DNA of 64,000 nt from Pseudomonas graminis (GTDB taxonomy: Bacteria > Pseudomonadota > Gammaproteobacteria > Pseudomonadales > Pseudomonadaceae), in NCBI RefSeq assembly GCF_001705435.1, contig NZ_MDEN01000069.1, positions 496,001 through 560,000 of the forward strand, given 5' to 3'. Shown one piece after another: positions 1 to 7,999 of this stretch; positions within the stretch are counted from its first letter, which is position 1; every line of letters starts with the position of its first letter. Under the pieces are notes generated by a model, which had not been told where the DNA came from, did no database searches, and saw only the letters and a program-made list of their open reading frames with translations. Position numbers and translations under genes: made by a program.

Positions 1-88
1 TCGTCAGTTGACCGGAGTTGATTGAGATAGTTACGTCCTTTTGTCACCTCTGAATGCGGTGGCAAATCAATTTAAAGAGGATGAAACT

Positions 89-1024
89 ATGAGCAGAAAA
101 ATAATTTTGAGTGACATGTTAAGAGGATTTTTTGTAGCGTGTGTCTGTACTCTCGCCGCGCCTGCCAGCGCTCAATCAATCTCCCCCGCTCAACCCTATG
201 CCAAAGGTTTACAGGAAAGTGTTTCTGAGGTACATGATGATGGTGAGATGATTCTTACTGTGTTGTCTGATCAAACTCACGTGTTAGACGCTGTGCTTAA
301 AAGCAAGACCGCCGTTCACTACTACAGTTTTACTTCCGTCCGGGGCCAAGATGTACTGGTGTCTAACACACCGGGATTGTCAGGTGCACCGTTTTGGGAG
401 CTGGAATACTTCGATGGTGCTAACTGGCTTAAAAAACCTGATTCTGAAGATAAGTTCTCTAGTTTGATGCCTGGGACTGAGGTGCTTATCAGGGTTATCC
501 ACAGAGCGGATGTCCCTTTATCTGGACAGCCTTATCATTTGGCGATCGGCTCTTACCCCGTTTTAAAAAATTTCGAATTTAGCGACGAAATCGGTGTTAA
601 CAGGATTCCTTCAGGTTATACCGAACCGTCTTGGTTATGGACACAGGGCTACACCCAAGGAATCTTGAAAGGAAGATTCACTGACTCTGTCGGGGCGCCG
701 CTGAAAGGGGCTGTCGGGCGATTTGTGCTCAGTCTTAAGGAATCCCGCATTCGGCCGGTCGTAGAGAAGGTGATCAGTGACGAGCACGGTGTCGTCACCA
801 AAGTCGTTAACTTCGAGCGCTGTGCCGGAGGCCACGAGGCCAGGGATTACGTAAGCTACAATCACGGTACTAACACGTGGAGAAGTTATTACTATGTGGG
901 CGGCTATGTATTTTCCAACTTTTTACTGGGTGCTAAGGGAGAGGTAGAGGCCAATAAAGATCTTAGGCTATTCGGCCATATCTGCAATCAACGGCTAATT
1001 AAAAGTGTTCCTGGGCCCGCCTGA
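89..1024 (+). CDS. Hypothetical secreted protein
   Basis: I do not recognise this 311-residue protein. The start at 89 is preferred over an in-frame start at 41 because AGAGGA lies just upstream and the protein then opens with a basic N-terminus, a hydrophobic core and APASAQ, a plausible signal peptidase I site. It is therefore probably periplasmic or secreted. The middle part looks beta-rich and the C-terminal 120 residues carry two cysteines (FERCAGG and GHICNQ) that could form a disulfide. Base composition is clearly more AT-rich than in the rest of the window, which suggests acquisition by transfer. It converges on the next gene. Confidence 0.7.
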   Translation: MSRKIILSDMLRGFFVACVCTLAAPASAQSISPAQPYAKGLQESVSEVHDDGEMILTVLSDQTHVLDAVLKSKTAVHYYSFTSVRGQDVLVSNTPGLSGAPFWELEYFDGANWLKKPDSEDKFSSLMPGTEVLIRVIHRADVPLSGQPYHLAIGSYPVLKNFEFSDEIGVNRIPSGYTEPSWLWTQGYTQGILKGRFTDSVGAPLKGAVGRFVLSLKESRIRPVVEKVISDEHGVVTKVVNFERCAGGHEARDYVSYNHGTNTWRSYYYVGGYVFSNFLLGAKGEVEANKDLRLFGHICNQRLIKSVPGPA

Positions 1025-1031
1025 ATGAATG

Positions 1032-1060
1032 AGCTTGGCTGGTCATTCTCCAGCCAAGCT
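1032..1060. terminator. Stem-loop between convergent genes
   Basis: AGCTTGGCTGG and CCAGCCAAGCT form an 11-bp perfect stem with a 7-base loop, directly between two convergent genes. There is no long T run on either side, so intrinsic termination is plausible but not certain. Confidence 0.5.
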
Positions 1061-1070
1061 TATCGCTGCT

Positions 1071-1691
1071 TCAGATATGCACTGAGATAAACGGTGTCCG
1101 TTTTTCCGCCCTCTCAGAGATTTGTTTTTTCCACGTTTGCTCCATGTCGTCGCTCTCGAGGATTTTTCCGTAGTCAACAATCCGGGCGATATCAGCCGCC
1201 TCAAGCTTGTAGCGGGCATTGAAGCCGGTTTTGTCATATTTGGCTAACGCTAACATTGCGCTGGAATGGTCGACCAAATGATCCTCAATGCCTCGGTGCT
1301 TTAGCTGCTCGGTCAGCCAGATCCGCTCCTCTGTGGAGAGACTTTCCTGAGGGTCGAGTATCTGGATATTCCCACTGCTATCAAAGCCAAAGCTGAAGTT
1401 TTTGGAAGCCAGTTCCGGTCGTAGGTTATAGAGCTCGTTTTTGAATGACGTATAAGCCAGATTTGCCAGTTCAAGCGATATGGCCGCATCAATCCTTTTC
1501 AAGGAAAGATAGTCGGCCATGCTCGTTATGTTCTTCATATTCGGCTCGGTAAGCCACGGTTGTTCATCTTCCACGGCAACTGGGCCTTGAGACACGTCTA
1601 GGCTGCCGGGGGATTCGTCGCCCTGCTTTAGCTGTACTGAGATCCTCGCTGGTGCTAAAGCCACGTGCTGCATCAGGTGATGTAGTTCCAT
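1071..1691 (-). CDS. Hypothetical protein
   Basis: Unrecognised soluble protein of 206 residues. The start at 1691 (MELHHLMQ) follows a GGAGG ribosome binding site; an in-frame start 14 codons upstream lacks one. The N-terminal 70 residues look disordered; from about residue 75 the protein appears mainly helical, with an EERIWLTEQL segment. I see no signal peptide or membrane segment. Composition is lower in GC than the flanking housekeeping genes, as in the convergent gene beside it, so the pair may be one small acquired insert. No function is assigned. Confidence 0.65.
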   Translation of the reverse strand: MELHHLMQHVALAPARISVQLKQGDESPGSLDVSQGPVAVEDEQPWLTEPNMKNITSMADYLSLKRIDAAISLELANLAYTSFKNELYNLRPELASKNFSFGFDSSGNIQILDPQESLSTEERIWLTEQLKHRGIEDHLVDHSSAMLALAKYDKTGFNARYKLEAADIARIVDYGKILESDDMEQTWKKQISERAEKRTPFISVHI

Positions 1692-1803
1692 TTTTTCCTC
1701 CGCTGATTTGTCCACTCCTTCGCGTAACGGCAATTCGCGAAAAAGCTTTGCCTGATAAACCAGTAGGAAATTTCCGAAGAGCCCCCTCAGTGAGACGCTG
1801 TTC

Positions 1804-2946
1804 TCAAACCTTCACCACCTGCACCGCTTTCGGACTGCCCAATCGCTTGTTCAACTCCAGCCAGTTCGACAACAGCAGCATCAATCCCAGCCCCAACAAC
1901 GCGGTGATCACGCGCATTTGCCAGGCATCGTCAGCCAGCGCGTTCGCCATGTCGGCCAGCGGGGCGAGGAGGACGCCCAGGCAGAAGATCTCCAGCGAAT
2001 AGCGGCCCATCCGGCAGGTCTGCTGGACAGGCCAGTTGTCGAGCCAGGTCATCGACGTCGGCAGCGTCTTCGCGACGACATACACCAGCGCAAGGAAATG
2101 CAGCAGGCGCACCGGCGACAGGTCGGTTTTGCTGATTGGGTAGATCAATTCGGTGAGCGCGGTAGGCAGGAGCGCGTCATGCACGTCGGGAAATTTCCAC
2201 AGCACGGTGATGACGCCGGCCAGCAGCAGGTAAGCCGCCGCTATGAGAAACAGCGGCTGTCGCCAAAGCGGGCGAGCAGGGGGCTTTGCGTTCAGCTCGC
2301 GTTGGGTGTGCAAGGCAAAGGCGCCGCCGAGCACGAAGATCAACTGCCAGGCGACGGGATTGAAATACCAGTAACCGCCGCCTTCGTAGGCGCGCAGGTT
2401 CCAGCCCAGCAGCGGCACCATCATGTACAGCGCAATCGACAGGCCGATCGCCAGCGCTGCGTTGCGCAGCATGACAGGCAGGATCAACGGCAACGTGCCC
2501 ATCAGCAGGATGTACAGCGGCAGCGGGTCGGTGAGGTTGGGTTTAAAGCGCAGCAACAGCTCATCGGCCAGCGCCTGCTGCGGGTTGCCGACGAAATACT
2601 CCAGGCCCATCTCCCGCACCATGTCCCGGGTTTCGACGTGATTGTTGGCGACGAAAACGATGCCCATCAGCAGCGTCAGCAAGAAGATGTGCGCGACGTA
2701 CAGCACCCATGTGCGCCGCAGGATACGCAGGCACGCCACGACATAACCGTCACGCTGCGCCACGCGCCCGTAAGCGAGTACGGCGGCATAGCCGGCGAGA
2801 AACACGAACACCTCGGCGGCGTCGCTGAAGCCAAAATTGCGCAGTGTCAGTTGCGCGAAAGGGTTGGCTGGCACGTGATCCCAAAAAATGAAAATCAGCG
2901 CCAGACCCCGAAAGAAGTCGATGCGATGGTCGCGTCCGTTCGTCAT
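1804..2946 (-). CDS. opgC: OpgC-family membrane acyltransferase
   Basis: A 380-residue integral membrane protein of the OpgC family, whose best known member adds succinyl groups to osmoregulated periplasmic glucans. The start at 2946 gives MTNGRDHRIDFFRG, the typical N-terminus of this family, in which the Arg of FFRG and the His of FWDH are conserved. About ten hydrophobic segments follow. The gene stands alone, with no opgGH nearby. The family assignment is firm; the glucan substrate is inferred, since relatives modify other polymers. Confidence 0.8.
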   Translation of the reverse strand: MTNGRDHRIDFFRGLALIFIFWDHVPANPFAQLTLRNFGFSDAAEVFVFLAGYAAVLAYGRVAQRDGYVVACLRILRRTWVLYVAHIFLLTLLMGIVFVANNHVETRDMVREMGLEYFVGNPQQALADELLLRFKPNLTDPLPLYILLMGTLPLILPVMLRNAALAIGLSIALYMMVPLLGWNLRAYEGGGYWYFNPVAWQLIFVLGGAFALHTQRELNAKPPARPLWRQPLFLIAAAYLLLAGVITVLWKFPDVHDALLPTALTELIYPISKTDLSPVRLLHFLALVYVVAKTLPTSMTWLDNWPVQQTCRMGRYSLEIFCLGVLLAPLADMANALADDAWQMRVITALLGLGLMLLLSNWLELNKRLGSPKAVQVVKV

Positions 2947-3090
2947 GACGGTGGGCCTTGCAAAGGTGTTTAAAGAAGAGGGGCCAATGGGGCCATGGTT
3001 CCTTGCCGTCAGCAGGGTCTGATCGGCGGCGCGCAGGGTGGCGGGTTTGCGGGGTAAAAGCAAAGGGTGGATGTTGCAGGATGTCTCGCT

Positions 3091-3315
3091 CTATAGCTCT
3101 TCTGAAAGCCGGGACAAATCATCCATCGGTTTTCGGCTGGCTTCGTCGCGTTTGTTCTTGAACGCCATCAGGTCAGAGAACAACACTCTGCGGTAGCGAC
3201 CGGTTTTAAAGTGAGGAAGAGCGCCTTCCCCAAGCAGCTTGACGAAATGAGGTCTAGAGACGTTGAGGAGATCAGCGGCTTCCTGAGTCGTCAGTTCGGC
3301 ATGCACCGGGACCAC
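3091..3315 (-). CDS. Orphan excisionase/antitoxin-like HTH protein
   Basis: A 74-residue protein with an excisionase-type winged helix: TTQEAADLLNVSRPHFVKLL is followed by LPHFKTGRYRRVLFSDLMAF. This architecture is known from antitoxins encoded just upstream of PIN-domain ribonuclease toxins, where a C-terminal tail binds the toxin. Here the tail stops at SRLSEEL and only 144 bp separate the stop from opgC, leaving no room for a toxin. It is probably the remnant of a toxin-antitoxin pair, or a solitary regulator. Confidence 0.65.
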   Translation of the reverse strand: MVPVHAELTTQEAADLLNVSRPHFVKLLGEGALPHFKTGRYRRVLFSDLMAFKNKRDEASRKPMDDLSRLSEEL

Positions 3316-3579
3316 CCTGACAACGTTGTCTAGAACTGAGGATGTTATTCGAAATAAACGAAAATGCGATGGCGCGCTCAGGTGAGCCTGCCGTCTCGGC
3401 TCGCAAGCCGTAGAGCAGTCCGAAATCGACTGGTGGACGGCGGCTCAACGCTTTCATTTGATCTCATCCCTGCGACACCGTCAGGTTGGCCTGGAACCGG
3501 CATTTTTAACGACGAGCAACGCACCAGGGGAACTCACAGGCGCCCCTTTTTTCGCGCAGATTTCCAACCCAACCGTGAA

Positions 3580-3951
3580 TTACTGAGCTTCCGGCATCAG
3601 CATCGGCTTGCGGTCCAGCGTCTCGCTGACCATTCGATAAATGTCTTCTTTGCCCTCGTCGTTGCAGCAGCGGATCTCGTGGAGCACTTCGCGCTCTTTG
3701 GGAGACAGCGCGATGTAGTTCCATTCACACGCCTGGCGCATGAACACGTCGTGGTCGTTGACCGGCATGACGTCGTCAGCGGCTTCGTGAAAAGCCTCCA
3801 CGATCGTTTCGATCAGGCTGACGAGTTGCTCGGATTCAGGCTTACCGCCAGTTGCCTGGACCAGACGCTGCAGATGATTCAACGCGCTGCGGGCGTCAAT
3901 CAGCTTCATGTGTCCCGGGACACTCATTTCGTATCGATCGATCAAGTGCAT
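3580..3951 (-). CDS. Hypothetical protein
   Basis: Unrecognised 123-residue protein, soluble, acidic and apparently mostly helical. Among three possible starts, the first (3951) is chosen because AGGAGGG precedes it at good spacing. Two adjacent cysteines (IRCCNDEG) and a Met-rich C-terminus (RKPMLMPEAQ) stand out. It is divergent from rpmE2, with about 200 bp of shared upstream DNA. No function can be given. Confidence 0.6.
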   Translation of the reverse strand: MHLIDRYEMSVPGHMKLIDARSALNHLQRLVQATGGKPESEQLVSLIETIVEAFHEAADDVMPVNDHDVFMRQACEWNYIALSPKEREVLHEIRCCNDEGKEDIYRMVSETLDRKPMLMPEAQ

Positions 3952-4108
3952 GGCACTCCCTCCTGGTGTTTTTGTTCATTCCGTTCCCGTCGAGGACCGG
4001 GCTGAGGTCGTCAGAGGCGCGAACGTTAGCGGCAGGGGAAGCGGCGGAAAAGGCGAAAGTTGTAACCGTTACAAAATCGTTAGCGGTTGAACTTTATCGA
4101 ATTGATAC

Positions 4109-4124
4109 TGTATAACGTATTACA
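4109..4124. promoter_or_regulatory. Candidate Zur-type operator upstream of rpmE2
   Basis: TGTATAACGTATTACA is an AT-rich imperfect palindrome 28 bp upstream of the rpmE2 start. Zinc-independent L31 paralogues are commonly repressed by Zur, and the site has the general GTTAT/ATAAC flavour of Zur boxes. The match is imperfect, so this is a candidate only. Confidence 0.35.
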
Positions 4125-4151
4125 TGATTGTTTACATTCTGGAGAAAAACG

Positions 4152-4421
4152 ATGAAGCCCGACATCCATCCCGACTACCGTAAAGTGCTCTTCCACGACA
4201 CTGCTGCCGATGTGTTTTTCCTGATCGGCTCCACGGTTGATACCGATCGCACACACACGCACACCGATGGCACCACCTACCCTTATGTTGCCCTCGACGT
4301 GTCCAGCGCGTCGCATCCCATGTACACCGGTCAACAGCGCAAGACCACCACCGAAGGCCGTATCGCGGGCTTCAACAAGCGCTTCGCGACCTTCGGTTCC
4401 GGCGCCAGGAAAGAGGAATGA
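4152..4421 (+). CDS. rpmE2: 50S ribosomal protein L31 type B (zinc-independent)
   Basis: An 89-residue type B L31. It begins MKPDIHPDYRKVLFHD and lacks the CxxC zinc-binding cysteines of the ordinary L31. The start at 4152 follows GGAG. Such paralogues replace zinc-loaded L31 in the ribosome during zinc starvation, releasing zinc. A candidate Zur site lies upstream and a strong terminator follows, so the gene is monocistronic. Confidence 0.92.
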   Translation: MKPDIHPDYRKVLFHDTAADVFFLIGSTVDTDRTHTHTDGTTYPYVALDVSSASHPMYTGQQRKTTTEGRIAGFNKRFATFGSGARKEE

Positions 4422-4432
4422 CAGCAGCACCT

Positions 4433-4481
4433 CCCGCGCTCCGGGCATCGCCAGTCGATCACCCGGGCGCGGGATTTTTTT
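4433..4481 (+). terminator. Rho-independent terminator after rpmE2
   Basis: CCCGCGCTCCGGG pairs with CCCGGGCGCGGG (one unpaired base) and is followed by seven T residues. Confidence 0.85.
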
Positions 4482-4583
4482 GCCCCGTTTTTCCTGTATT
4501 CCGTCTCGCAAGCCACCTTGGCACTGGACTATCGGGCCAAATTGCTTTTAGCTCTGCGACCTGAAATTCAGGAGCATCCCCCT

Positions 4584-5675
4584 TTGAAAAAGTCAGTCGC
4601 CATCGTTTTCGGTGGGCAATCCTCCGAGCATGAAGTGTCGTTGCAGTCGGCGCGCAACGTGATCAACGCGATTGATCGCAACAACTTCTCCATCACCCTC
4701 ATTGGCGTCGACAAGCAGGGCCAATGGCTGCGCCTCGACGAGCAGGATTACCTGCAGAACCCCACTGACCCTGCGCACATCAAGCTCAGTGACTCCGGGC
4801 GTCTGCTTTCGCTGATGCCGGGCGCCAGCGGGCCGCAATTCGTGGAAGTGCAGACCGGCGCAGAGGTGCCGCGCATCGACGTGGTGTTCCCGCTGATCCA
4901 TGGCAGTTTCGGGGAAGACGGCTGCCTGCAAGGCATGCTGCGGCTGCTGGACATTCCGTTCGTGGGCCCGGATGTGCTGAGCTCCGCGGCTTGCATGGAC
5001 AAGGACGTGACCAAACGGCTTCTGCGCGATGCGGGTATATCGGTGGCGCCGTTCGTGGTCCTTCAGCGTGGCGAGACGGTGGATTTCGTCAGCGTCTCCG
5101 CCCAGCTGGGCCTGCCGCTTTTCGTCAAGCCGGCGTGCCAGGGATCGTCGGTTGGCGTGAGCAAAGTCACCGACGAAGCCGGCTATGCCGCCGCGCTGAA
5201 GCTGGCCTTCGAGTACGACAACAAGGTGCTGATCGAGCAGGGTATCGTCGGTCGCGAAGTGGAATGCGCCGTGCTGGGCAACCACGAGCCGAAGGTCAGT
5301 GTGTGCGGTGAGGTCGTGGCCAATGACGAGTTTTACGCCTACGACACCAAGTACCTGAACGACGGTCAGGCGCGCATCGCCATCCCCGCGCAGATGGCCG
5401 AAGAGATGAGCGAGGCCGTGCGTGAAGTGGCGCTGCAGGCCTATCGCGTGCTGGGCTGCGCCGGTTTGGCGCGGGTGGATTTCTTTGTCACCGAGGCACG
5501 GGAAATCATCATCAACGAGGTCAACACGCTCCCCGGCTTCACCTCCATCAGCATGTACCCGAAACTCTGGCAGGCCAGCGGATTGAGCTACGCCGAGCTG
5601 ATCGATCGGTTGATCACCCTGGCGCTGGAACGTGCCGAAGAAACCCGCGCGCTGAAAACCGAGGTGGTGCTGTGA
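4584..5675 (+). CDS. ddlA: D-alanine--D-alanine ligase A
   Basis: An ATP-grasp ligase that joins two D-alanines for peptidoglycan precursors in the cytoplasm. I place the start at a TTG (4584) preceded by AGGAG with 9-base spacing; this gives KKSVAIVFGGQSSEHEVSL at the N-terminus and 363 residues, matching the usual DdlA length of about 364. An upstream in-frame ATG at 4518 would add 22 untypical residues and has no ribosome binding site. HGSFGEDG, KPACQGSSVGV and NEVNTLPGFT are the family substrate, nucleotide and metal motifs. It overlaps the NUDIX gene by 4 bp. Confidence 0.93.
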   Translation: MKKSVAIVFGGQSSEHEVSLQSARNVINAIDRNNFSITLIGVDKQGQWLRLDEQDYLQNPTDPAHIKLSDSGRLLSLMPGASGPQFVEVQTGAEVPRIDVVFPLIHGSFGEDGCLQGMLRLLDIPFVGPDVLSSAACMDKDVTKRLLRDAGISVAPFVVLQRGETVDFVSVSAQLGLPLFVKPACQGSSVGVSKVTDEAGYAAALKLAFEYDNKVLIEQGIVGREVECAVLGNHEPKVSVCGEVVANDEFYAYDTKYLNDGQARIAIPAQMAEEMSEAVREVALQAYRVLGCAGLARVDFFVTEAREIIINEVNTLPGFTSISMYPKLWQASGLSYAELIDRLITLALERAEETRALKTEVVL

Positions 5676-6082
5676 CGGTGAAGACGCTCCGTATTGCCGC
5701 CGCGCTGCTGACCCGTGCCGATGGCAAGACGCTGCTGGTGCGCAAGCGCGGGACTGAAGCGTTCATGCAGCCGGGCGGCAAGATCGACGCCGGCGAGTCG
5801 GCGCTCGATGCGCTGGCCCGTGAGCTGAACGAAGAACTGGGGCTGGTCATCGCGCCTGAACACGCGCGATTCCTGGGCGAGTTTTCGGCGGTGGCGGCGA
5901 ATGAACCGGGCTTCGAAGTGAATTGCCAGCTGTACGGCGTTCACGTGGACGAGCCGGTCAATCCCGCAGCCGAGATCGAGGAAGCGATCTGGGTCGACGG
6001 CGAGAATATTGAGCAGTTGCACCTGGCGCCGCTGACCCGGGATTCGATATTGCCGCTGTACCGAGGCCTGCCAATCGCCTGA
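5672..6082 (+). CDS. NUDIX hydrolase
   Basis: A 136-residue single-domain NUDIX pyrophosphohydrolase. The Nudix box is complete (GGKIDAGES followed by RELNEEL), with the metal-binding glutamates in place. The GTG start overlaps the ddlA stop (GTGA), which implies translational coupling. The substrate cannot be read from sequence; nucleoside diphosphate derivatives or oxidised nucleotides are typical. Confidence 0.88.
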   Translation: MTVKTLRIAAALLTRADGKTLLVRKRGTEAFMQPGGKIDAGESALDALARELNEELGLVIAPEHARFLGEFSAVAANEPGFEVNCQLYGVHVDEPVNPAAEIEEAIWVDGENIEQLHLAPLTRDSILPLYRGLPIA

Positions 6083-6109
6083 TTTTGATGGGGGGTGCGG
6101 TGCGGCGGG

Positions 6110-7027
6110 TTAACGAACCGCGCTCACCCCGTCCAGTGTCGAAAACGACGTGTCCTTCGCCGTCAGCAGGAAGTCACGCATGTAGGGCGCGTCCAGCATG
6201 TCTGCGCGAATCGCCGCGTACAGCGTGGCGAACAATCCTTTTTCCCCCAGCCGCTTGCCCTTCACATACCCGCGTGAGCTGTATTCATGCAGCGCCCAGT
6301 GGGGCATCCCGCACACGCCGCGGCCGCTGGCGACCAGTTGCATCATCATCACCGTAAGCTCGGACGTGCGCACCTGCGCCGGTTCGATGTCGGCCGGCTC
6401 AAGGAAACGCGTGAAGATGTCCAGGCGGTCGCGCTCGACGGGGTAGGTGATCAGGGTTTCATTGATCAGATCTTCCGGCACCACATAAGGCCTGGCCGCC
6501 AGCGGATGCTGATTGGCGACCGCGAGCATGGCCTCGTAGGTAAACAACGGCACATAGGTAATACCTGCCAGTTCCAGAGGGTCCGACGTCACCACCAGAT
6601 CCAGATCGCCACGGGCCAGGGCGGGGAGGGGCGCGAAAGCGAAGCCCGACGCCAGATCAAGCTCCACCTCCGGCCATGCATCGCGGAACTGGTCGATTGT
6701 CGGCATCAGCCACTGAAAGCAACTGTGGCATTCGATGGCCATGTGCAGACGCCCTGCGACACCGCCGGCGAGTCGCGAGATATCCCGTTCGGCATGGCGC
6801 AGTTGCGGCAGTACCGAGTCGGCCAGTTGCAGCAGTCGCAGGCCCGCGCTGGTGAAGCGCACCGGTTTGGTCTTGCGCACGAACAGCGGCATGCCCATGC
6901 GTTCTTCCAGCTCCTTGAACTGGTGCGACAGCGCCGACTGCGTCAGATGCAGGCGGTCAGCGGCGTCAACGAGGCTGTCTGCTTCGCGTAACGCATGCAG
7001 GGTTTTCAGGTGGCGAATTTCCAGCAC
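6110..7027 (-). CDS. metR: LysR-type methionine regulator MetR
   Basis: A 305-residue LysR-type activator. The start is taken as GTG at 7027, giving (M)LEIRHLKTLHALREA, the standard MetR N-terminus; an ATG 12 codons upstream would add untypical residues. The HTH is at about 15-40 (DSLVDAADRLHLTQSALSHQ), with the effector domain after residue 90. MetR uses homocysteine as coactivator for metE and related genes. Here the divergent gene is a deleted metE, so its remaining targets must lie elsewhere. Confidence 0.9.
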   Translation of the reverse strand: MLEIRHLKTLHALREADSLVDAADRLHLTQSALSHQFKELEERMGMPLFVRKTKPVRFTSAGLRLLQLADSVLPQLRHAERDISRLAGGVAGRLHMAIECHSCFQWLMPTIDQFRDAWPEVELDLASGFAFAPLPALARGDLDLVVTSDPLELAGITYVPLFTYEAMLAVANQHPLAARPYVVPEDLINETLITYPVERDRLDIFTRFLEPADIEPAQVRTSELTVMMMQLVASGRGVCGMPHWALHEYSSRGYVKGKRLGEKGLFATLYAAIRADMLDAPYMRDFLLTAKDTSFSTLDGVSAVR

Positions 7028-7070
7028 CGACGGCGCTCCATGAGTAAATTTTGTGATCAACACGAATTTA

Positions 7071-7085
7071 ATGAGTTTGTCTCAT
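7071..7085. promoter_or_regulatory. Candidate MetR box between metR and the metE remnant
   Basis: ATGAGTTTGTCTCAT is a palindrome with the TGAR-N5-YTCA layout known for MetR sites. It sits 51 bp upstream of the remnant's start and in the metR leader. Confidence 0.45.
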
Positions 7086-7135
7086 GTCAGGGTAAGTGTC
7101 GACAATGGCGCCATCTTTTGAAGGAAGCAGTCAGC

Positions 7136-7867
7136 ATGGGCCAGGTCAACAACTCTAATTTTCCTCACATCGGCGTGGCCAGGGGCTTCAAGCACATCCT
7201 CGAAACCCTGGGTGACGGCATTGATGTGGATTCGGTGCCAACGTTTACCCATGACCAGCGCTTCAACCTGAGCTGGGCGCCGCTGTTCGACGAGGTCGAC
7301 CAGGCCCGCGCCGAGGGCCACACCCTCCGGCCGGAGATCATCGGTCCCTTGACGTACCTCTGGCTGGGACAAGCGGAAGGGGAGGGCTTCGATAAGCTCG
7401 ACCTGCTCGACCGTCTGCTGCCGGTCTACGGTGAGATCCTCGGCCGGCTGGCGGGCAAGGGCGTCGAGTGGGTACAGATCGACGAGCCAATTCTGACCCT
7501 CGACCTGCCCCAGGACTGGAAGAACGCCTTCGAGCGCGCGTACCACGCCTTGCAATACTCGCCGCTTAAAAAGCTGCTCGCGGTCTCCTGCGGCAGTCTG
7601 GGGCTGGGCAGCAACCTTGGCCTTGCGGTGTCTTTGCCAGTGCAAGGCCTGCATGTCGATGTGCTCAGTGCCCCGGAGCAAATGCCTCTGGTGCTGGACC
7701 GCCTGCCCATCTACAAGGTGCTGTCGCTGGGTGTGGCAGGCGAACTTGACCCCGCTGGCGCCGACGGTGAAGCCGCCCTTGAGGTGGTAAAAGAGGCTCA
7801 ACTGCGCTTCGCCGACAACCTGTGGGTGGCAGATTCGATCAGCTCGCCGGCAACAGCGGCCGCGTGA
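7136..7867 (+). pseudogene. Internally deleted and truncated metE remnant, frame open
   Basis: The 243-residue product matches only the N-terminal half of cobalamin-independent methionine synthase MetE (full length about 750-770). A short N-terminal piece (SNFPHIGVARGF, compare GFPRIG) is followed directly by FTHDQRFNLSW. The region with GPLTYLWLG, GRLAGKGVEWVQIDEPIL and LDRLPIYKVLSLGV is well preserved, and the protein ends where the C-terminal zinc and catalytic domain should begin. AAGGA precedes the ATG at 7136, so it may still be translated. It cannot be a methionine synthase because all zinc ligands are missing. Its place divergent to metR is the normal metE position. Confidence 0.75.
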
Positions 7868-7999
7868 AAACAGGGTGAGATGACCGTTTTGCTACCGCTC
7901 AGCCCTCTTCATCAAACTGTCACGCAACTGTGGCAGCGCGCTTGAGCAAACTTCATCAGACTCGCGGCCTACTGGGGTTCTGTGTGTCGGTGTTTTTCC

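Noticed and set aside
1918..2973. A 351-codon plus-strand frame opposite opgC
   Set aside because: The translation is Gln/Arg/His-rich and without motifs; the minus strand encodes a clear OpgC.
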